Assembly (NCBI GenBank): GCA_016840125.1
Contig: JAEOSY010000678.1
Coordinates: forward strand, 1-26,374
From: Candidatus Helarchaeota archaeon
GTDB taxonomy: Archaea; Asgardarchaeota; Lokiarchaeia; Helarchaeales; HEL-GB-A
DNA: 26,374 bases
Direction of reading: 5' to 3'
Shown here: positions 22,820 to 26,374 of the stretch, piece by piece
Numbering within the stretch: the first letter of the stretch is position 1
Layout: each line of letters starts with the position of its first letter
Notes under the pieces: model-generated
The model's input: the letters and a program-made list of their open reading frames with translations, nothing else
Told to the model about the DNA's origin: nothing
Database searches by the model: none
Program-made: the position numbers and the translations under genes

Positions 22820-24380
22820 CTTTTAGAGATGAAGTCTCCTCATCTACTTCCTGGCTTTTTCTTCTTTGAAGGTAATAATAAAGTGTAAGCAATGAAATAA
22901 CCGCTACGCTTAGAAGAACTAAAATTAAAAGGAATTCTGGATTTTGAAATATAGATAAAATTTGGATTGGCAACTCTGAACTCGAGAAAAGAACATTATT
23001 TTGGTACGAACGAATATATAGGATATATAAACCAGCATTTGCCATCATCTGAATTGAAAAATTAATTAGAAGTTTGGTATTATTTTCCCCTAAATTCACC
23101 ATGGTTATTAATTCATTTATACAGCCCTCACAAAATAAAAATACATTTAAACTAATTGAGTCATTAATATATTTCTGAATATTTAACGACAGTGTGTAGG
23201 TCTCTCCAGGATACATCCCAGAATCAATTTCAAGTAGTTCGATTAGAATTGGTACTTGGACTGAAATTGAGAGCTTTATGGTATAGAAAAGTATTATTTT
23301 GGAATTATTTTGAGAATTAGTGTAATTCGAAAAGAAATTTATCTGCAAATCATAGTATTGGAAACGTGCCGTGGTCAATGGGTTAATTGAAAAATTTAAT
23401 CTTCTTTGCTCCTTAGGAGATAATACTAGTGTTGAATCTAAAGGTGTAAAAACATTACTGCTCGAGTTAATGGTTATTGATCCAAAATATTCTGAAAAAT
23501 TTGTAACATTAATAAAGAGTTGTTCTGCTGATAGAAAGTATATTGCATTTATAGAAGTAATCTCTGTTATTATCGGTAGTTTGAAAAAACGACTAAAAAT
23601 AAATGATGAGATCCACGTTGATAAGTTACTGGTTGGAAGTTGGTCGTTGTAATCTGCATGAATTCTTATAAAATATCCTTTCCCATCCTTTGGCTGAAAG
23701 AGAATTGGGTCTGCATAATCACCACTTCTAGCATAAACCTCAAAATGTACATCTGCTGCTGTCAAAGATGAAATCGAACAAAAAACATCTGTGCTATGCG
23801 TAGAAAAATTGCAGAACAAATCCGAACCCAAGGCTGTGGGTGTTATATAATAATCTGAAAGCGTTTTAATATAGTCCATATCCATTACGTAACTAGCTCC
23901 TATATGCCCAACCGGAACATTTAGACCTGCTTCCGTTCCCATCCAATAAAATTCTTCACATCCAGTCCAAATCATGATTCCTCCTTCATCCAACCATGTT
24001 TCTACGAAACTTATTTCACTTCCATTCCAGATTGTATCCGGAGCCACTCCCATAGTTATTATAACTATTCCAATCGAATAGTTTTCCATGAAAGCTCTGA
24101 GCTCAGTTGCATTCAAAATAAAGACCGTTAAATTAAATGTGCTTAACGTCTGATTAAGCTTAATACTAAGTTGTTGCGCATTAAAATTCCATGGTTCAGT
24201 ATATTTCGCATCAAAAAAGATTCCTATTGGTAATTCTGGAGAATTTAATACTTGAAAAGGAATTTTAGCGCTACTCAGCTTATCAATGAATTTTGATTGA
24301 GATCCTTCGCCATTATAACACAGAGTGAAGAGAAAAGTGAAAATTAGAAAAATCACAAGGAGATATCTTTTTCTAATCAC
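22806..24380 (-). CDS. Secreted, membrane-anchored surface protein with GATase-like domain
   Basis: The protein has 524 residues. It begins with a signal-peptide-like segment (KR then a hydrophobic stretch at 6-22) and ends with one membrane helix (about 483-504) and a charged cytoplasmic tail. Residues 50-260 form an alpha/beta domain (LPIGIFFDAKY, IGIVIITMGVAPDTIWNG, ETWLDEGGIMIWTGCEE) resembling the class I glutamine amidotransferase-like fold. That fold is often non-catalytic in extracellular archaeal proteins, and the Cys in WTGCEE does not match a clear GATase nucleophile elbow. Residues 280-475 look like two or three beta-sandwich domains rich in sequons. It is the first gene of the permease operon (start GTG 24380, GAGG eight bases before) and overlaps the next by 14 bases. 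It may be the substrate-contacting partner of the permeases. Confidence 0.72.
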   Translation of the reverse strand: MIRKRYLLVIFLIFTFLFTLCYNGEGSQSKFIDKLSSAKIPFQVLNSPELPIGIFFDAKYTEPWNFNAQQLSIKLNQTLSTFNLTVFILNATELRAFMENYSIGIVIITMGVAPDTIWNGSEISFVETWLDEGGIMIWTGCEEFYWMGTEAGLNVPVGHIGASYVMDMDYIKTLSDYYITPTALGSDLFCNFSTHSTDVFCSISSLTAADVHFEVYARSGDYADPILFQPKDGKGYFIRIHADYNDQLPTSNLSTWISSFIFSRFFKLPIITEITSINAIYFLSAEQLFINVTNFSEYFGSITINSSSNVFTPLDSTLVLSPKEQRRLNFSINPLTTARFQYYDLQINFFSNYTNSQNNSKIILFYTIKLSISVQVPILIELLEIDSGMYPGETYTLSLNIQKYINDSISLNVFLFCEGCINELITMVNLGENNTKLLINFSIQMMANAGLYILYIRSYQNNVLFSSSELPIQILSIFQNPEFLLILVLLSVAVISLLTLYYYLQRRKSQEVDEETSSLKVEKR

Positions 24381-24431
24381 AACTGCGTCCTCATCAAATT
24401 CATGATATCTAAAGAACTCTCTTTTATTTTA

Positions 24432-24443
24432 AGATATATTTTA
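24432..24443 (-). promoter_or_regulatory. TATA-like box for the permease operon
   Basis: On the minus strand TAAAATATATCT lies about 55 bases upstream of the GTG at 24380, consistent with one promoter for the three-gene surface/permease operon. Confidence 0.35.
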
Positions 24444-24471
24444 TTTTTCATCTGGATTAGCTAAGGGAATA

Positions 24472-24524
24472 TTTTTAAATTTCTAATAATAAAGGTATAC
24501 CACCAGTTTATTAGAGATATACCT
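24472..24524 (+). promoter_or_regulatory. TATA-like box and overlapping inverted repeats in a long leader
   Basis: TTTTTAAAT at 24472-24480 is a possible TATA box for the coiled-coil gene and would give a leader of over 100 bases. In it, TAATAAA (24487-24493) pairs with TTTATTA (24507-24513) and AGGTATA (24493-24499) pairs with TATACCT (24518-24524). The two stems interlace and cannot form a simple nested structure together. They could be a regulator site or alternative RNA stems. The AT-rich context makes chance possible. Confidence 0.3.
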
Positions 24525-24620
24525 AGAAAGCGAAGACTAAACGCTAGTATGGGTTTGGAGAACTCAAAATTCTTAGAGTAATGTAAAAGTCACGAATATT
24601 TACGTTATTAGGTGAAGAAA

Positions 24621-25484
24621 TTGGAAGATGAATGGGATAAGATTGAAGCTAAGCCCGACAAGAAATTCAAGGTCGAGGGATATTATTTACTTAATCAAAG
24701 AGCTAAAATTGAAGAATTGGAAAAGAATCTAAAAACAGAGAAAGTCGCACGAACCGAAGCAGAAGAAAAGATTAACTCTTTAACATCTCAATTTGATACA
24801 ACTTCAAAAACTTTAGGAAATACAATAACTGAGCAAGGTCAAACTATAGAGGAACAAAAAGCGAAACTAGAAAAGCTGACTAAGGATAAAGCTGAGTTGA
24901 ACACGAAATTAGCTGGTATCGAAGGCGAAATTTCAGGTTTAAAGGGTCAAGTGGAAGATTTAACCAGCAAAAATAGTGAACTCCAAGAAAAAATTCAAAC
25001 AGTTCAAGCACAATTTAACGAAAAAGAGGACCAAGCGGTTACTCTTATGAAAGAAAATGATGACTTAATGACAGAATTAAGGGAAACTCAAGAAAAATTA
25101 GGTCAAGTTGAAGCTGGTAGCCAACAAGCTGGAGAACTTCAGGCAACAATCCAACAAAAAGATCAACAAATTCAAGAGTTGAATAATCAAATTCAACAAT
25201 TACAATCCCGCCCCGCCCCCGCGCCTACCGCTGCTCCTGCACAGAGCCCTGCTCAACTCATTTCACAACAACCCCGACCATCCACTACCGCAGCTCCTGC
25301 TCCTACAACTGATTTTGCACCAAAAGGCGCCACCGGAAAACCGACTTGGAACTGTCCCCAATGCACCAGTCATCGGGTTGTCGAAGAAAGTGATAAAAGG
25401 AAAATTCTATACGTCGCAGCTGGTCGTCCGATCTATGGAAAAAAGCGTCGTTGCCTAAGTTGCAATCATGAATGGGAAGCGTGA
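24621..25484 (+). CDS. Long coiled-coil protein with C-terminal zinc ribbon
   Basis: The protein has about 287 residues. Residues 15-195 are a long Glu/Lys/Gln-rich coiled coil, breaking only around small Gly-containing turns. A flexible Pro/Ala-rich linker (about 197-235) follows. The C-terminal domain has two CxxC pairs far apart (CPQC and CLSC, with 29 residues between), strands between them, and GKKRRCLSCNHEW. This resembles zinc ribbons of transcription-factor type, but the spacing is not that of TFB or TFIIS. There is no membrane segment. GTG at 24612 is in frame, but TTG at 24621 lies five bases after AGGTGA and gives MEDEWDKIE, so I chose it. It is divergent from the permease operon. 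The function is unknown; a spacer-like adaptor joining a dimer to a target through the ribbon is the simplest reading. Confidence 0.75.
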   Translation: MEDEWDKIEAKPDKKFKVEGYYLLNQRAKIEELEKNLKTEKVARTEAEEKINSLTSQFDTTSKTLGNTITEQGQTIEEQKAKLEKLTKDKAELNTKLAGIEGEISGLKGQVEDLTSKNSELQEKIQTVQAQFNEKEDQAVTLMKENDDLMTELRETQEKLGQVEAGSQQAGELQATIQQKDQQIQELNNQIQQLQSRPAPAPTAAPAQSPAQLISQQPRPSTTAAPAPTTDFAPKGATGKPTWNCPQCTSHRVVEESDKRKILYVAAGRPIYGKKRRCLSCNHEWEA

Positions 25485-25489
25485 GATTC

Positions 25490-25508
25490 CCTTTTTTTCT
25501 AATTTTTT
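25490..25508 (+). terminator. T-run terminator after the coiled-coil gene
   Basis: Just past the stop codon (25482-25484) come two T-runs of seven and six, a typical archaeal terminator. It overlaps the 3' end of the convergent glycosyltransferase gene. Confidence 0.4.
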
Positions 25509-26374
25509 ATAACTGATTTATAGACTTCAATATATCTGTTGGCAATCGCCTTCCAGTTATACTGTTTCTGAATTCCCTTTGCAACCTGTATGGCGTCTTC
25601 TTTGAATCTTTTTTCATCATTGATTATTGATTCCATTGCTCCTTGTAATTTTGTAGGTGTGATTTGTTTTAAAAAAATCCCACTTGCGTTTGGCAAATAT
25701 TTGGGAATGAATTCACCTATTTGGCGGCAAATAAAGGGAACTCCCATTGCGGCAGCTTCAAAAATCGCCCTCCCAAAGGTTTCAATCCTAGATGGCTGGA
25801 TTAAAAGAGTACAGCTCGCATAATACTGTGCAACCTGCTTATATGGAACTGGCCCTGTGAAAAATATTGAATTCTGTAATTTTTTTTGTTTTATCCAGTC
25901 CCAAATTTTTTTGTAATATCTCGAATATCTTTGAATCCTCTTATTTAATGGAAATTTTGATGAATAAGGCCCCACTAAGAGTAACTTGAGGTTTGGATAT
26001 CGTTTTTTGAGTTCATTGAACGCTTGCACTAAGAATTCTATATTTTTTTCTGGTGAAATTCGCCCTACAAATAACAGTACTTTATCTTCCTTTGAAAATT
26101 GGAATTTTTTCTGAATAAAATTAGAATCTAAATACAATTTAAAAAGATCTTCATTTATTCCTTGAGGAATTATTTCTACTTTCTTGGCTTCTTTGGGATT
26201 GTTTATCTGTATGGATTTCTTCATCAATTTATTCGCAACTATTATCTTATCTGCATTCTGCAACATGAATTTTCCTAAACCTAATTCAAATGGATAAGCT
26301 AATCTTTTTTTAAGTGAATAAACTGCTGGGGTTATCCAAGGGTAATAAATATGTTCTGTATGAATAATTGGGAT
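25499..26374 (-). CDS. Partial GT4-family glycosyltransferase (N-terminus outside the window)
   Basis: The frame is open from the window edge, so the first part of the N-terminal Rossmann domain is missing and 291 residues remain. It begins IPIIHTEHIYYPW, which is the usual GT4 segment before the inter-domain linker. It continues with ADKIIVANKLMK, IPQGINEDLF, LLFVGRISPEKNIEFLVQA, LLVGPYSSKF, FTGPVPYKQVAQYYA and the full E-x7-E motif IETFGRAIFEAAAMGVPF. This is a retaining GT-B enzyme using a nucleotide sugar on the cytosolic side. An internal ATG at 26266 is not the start. It shares the PYKQ block with the GT4 enzyme at 15151-16338 but is not closely similar overall. It may belong to a glycosylation cluster beyond the window edge. 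Confidence 0.9.
   Translation of the reverse strand: MPIIHTEHIYYPWITPAVYSLKKRLAYPFELGLGKFMLQNADKIIVANKLMKKSIQINNPKEAKKVEIIPQGINEDLFKLYLDSNFIQKKFQFSKEDKVLLFVGRISPEKNIEFLVQAFNELKKRYPNLKLLLVGPYSSKFPLNKRIQRYSRYYKKIWDWIKQKKLQNSIFFTGPVPYKQVAQYYASCTLLIQPSRIETFGRAIFEAAAMGVPFICRQIGEFIPKYLPNASGIFLKQITPTKLQGAMESIINDEKRFKEDAIQVAKGIQKQYNWKAIANRYIEVYKSVIKN

Noticed and set aside
24549..24581. Ten-residue open frame upstream of the coiled-coil gene
   Set aside because: It has an ATG but no ribosome-binding site and nothing supporting translation; expected by chance.

Overview
The window looks like a piece of an archaeal chromosome and most probably comes from an Asgard archaeon. The evidence is indirect. 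Translation starts follow archaeal GGTGA Shine-Dalgarno sites, promoters carry TATA-like boxes, and the DNA is AT-rich by eye. Genes encode Ta0583/ParM-type archaeal actins, a coiled-coil protein with a UBC/RWD-like domain, a longin-like/CBS protein, a 26-repeat SDS22-like LRR protein, several zinc-ribbon proteins and sequon-rich surface permeases. There is no rRNA, tRNA or ribosomal protein gene, so the lineage call is an inference. No CRISPR array, insertion sequence or RNA gene was seen. No gene-free gap exceeds 300 bases.

Positions 1-3749 hold a divergent pair of actin-like genes, each followed by a helical coiled-coil/TPR-like protein. The minus-strand actin has all its nucleotide-binding motifs. 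The plus-strand paralogue has lost the phosphate-2 motif and is followed by the UBC/RWD-like protein. Positions 3863-5511 carry two convergent proteins with double zinc ribbons, one of them membrane-anchored. Positions 5686-8726 hold housekeeping-type genes: a NifU-type Fe-S carrier, a DedA-family membrane protein, a PAP2 lipid phosphatase and an M14 carboxypeptidase without a signal peptide.

Positions 8968-15124 are accessory: a basic Cys-containing protein with similar helices at both ends, the LRR protein, an operon of an unrecognised protein and a CrtC/AttH-like lipocalin protein, and the longin-like/CBS protein. Positions 15151-24380 are a minus-strand run: a surface protein with a signal peptide, a Yip1-like/FtsX fusion permease, a 1363-residue FtsX permease with about twelve external Ig-like repeats, a YdjM-type membrane protein and a GT4 glycosyltransferase. 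The first three overlap and probably form one envelope complex, but no ABC ATPase is present. The window ends with a coiled-coil zinc-ribbon protein and a partial second GT4 enzyme.

Many true starts seem to lie five bases after GGTGA, so the GTG or TTG inside that site is easily mistaken for the start. Two genes probably start at unusual codons (AUA at 1933, CUG at 16338). The best candidate for an undescribed system is the actin/pseudo-actin/UBC-like locus at the left end, followed by the permease operon at 16989-24380.
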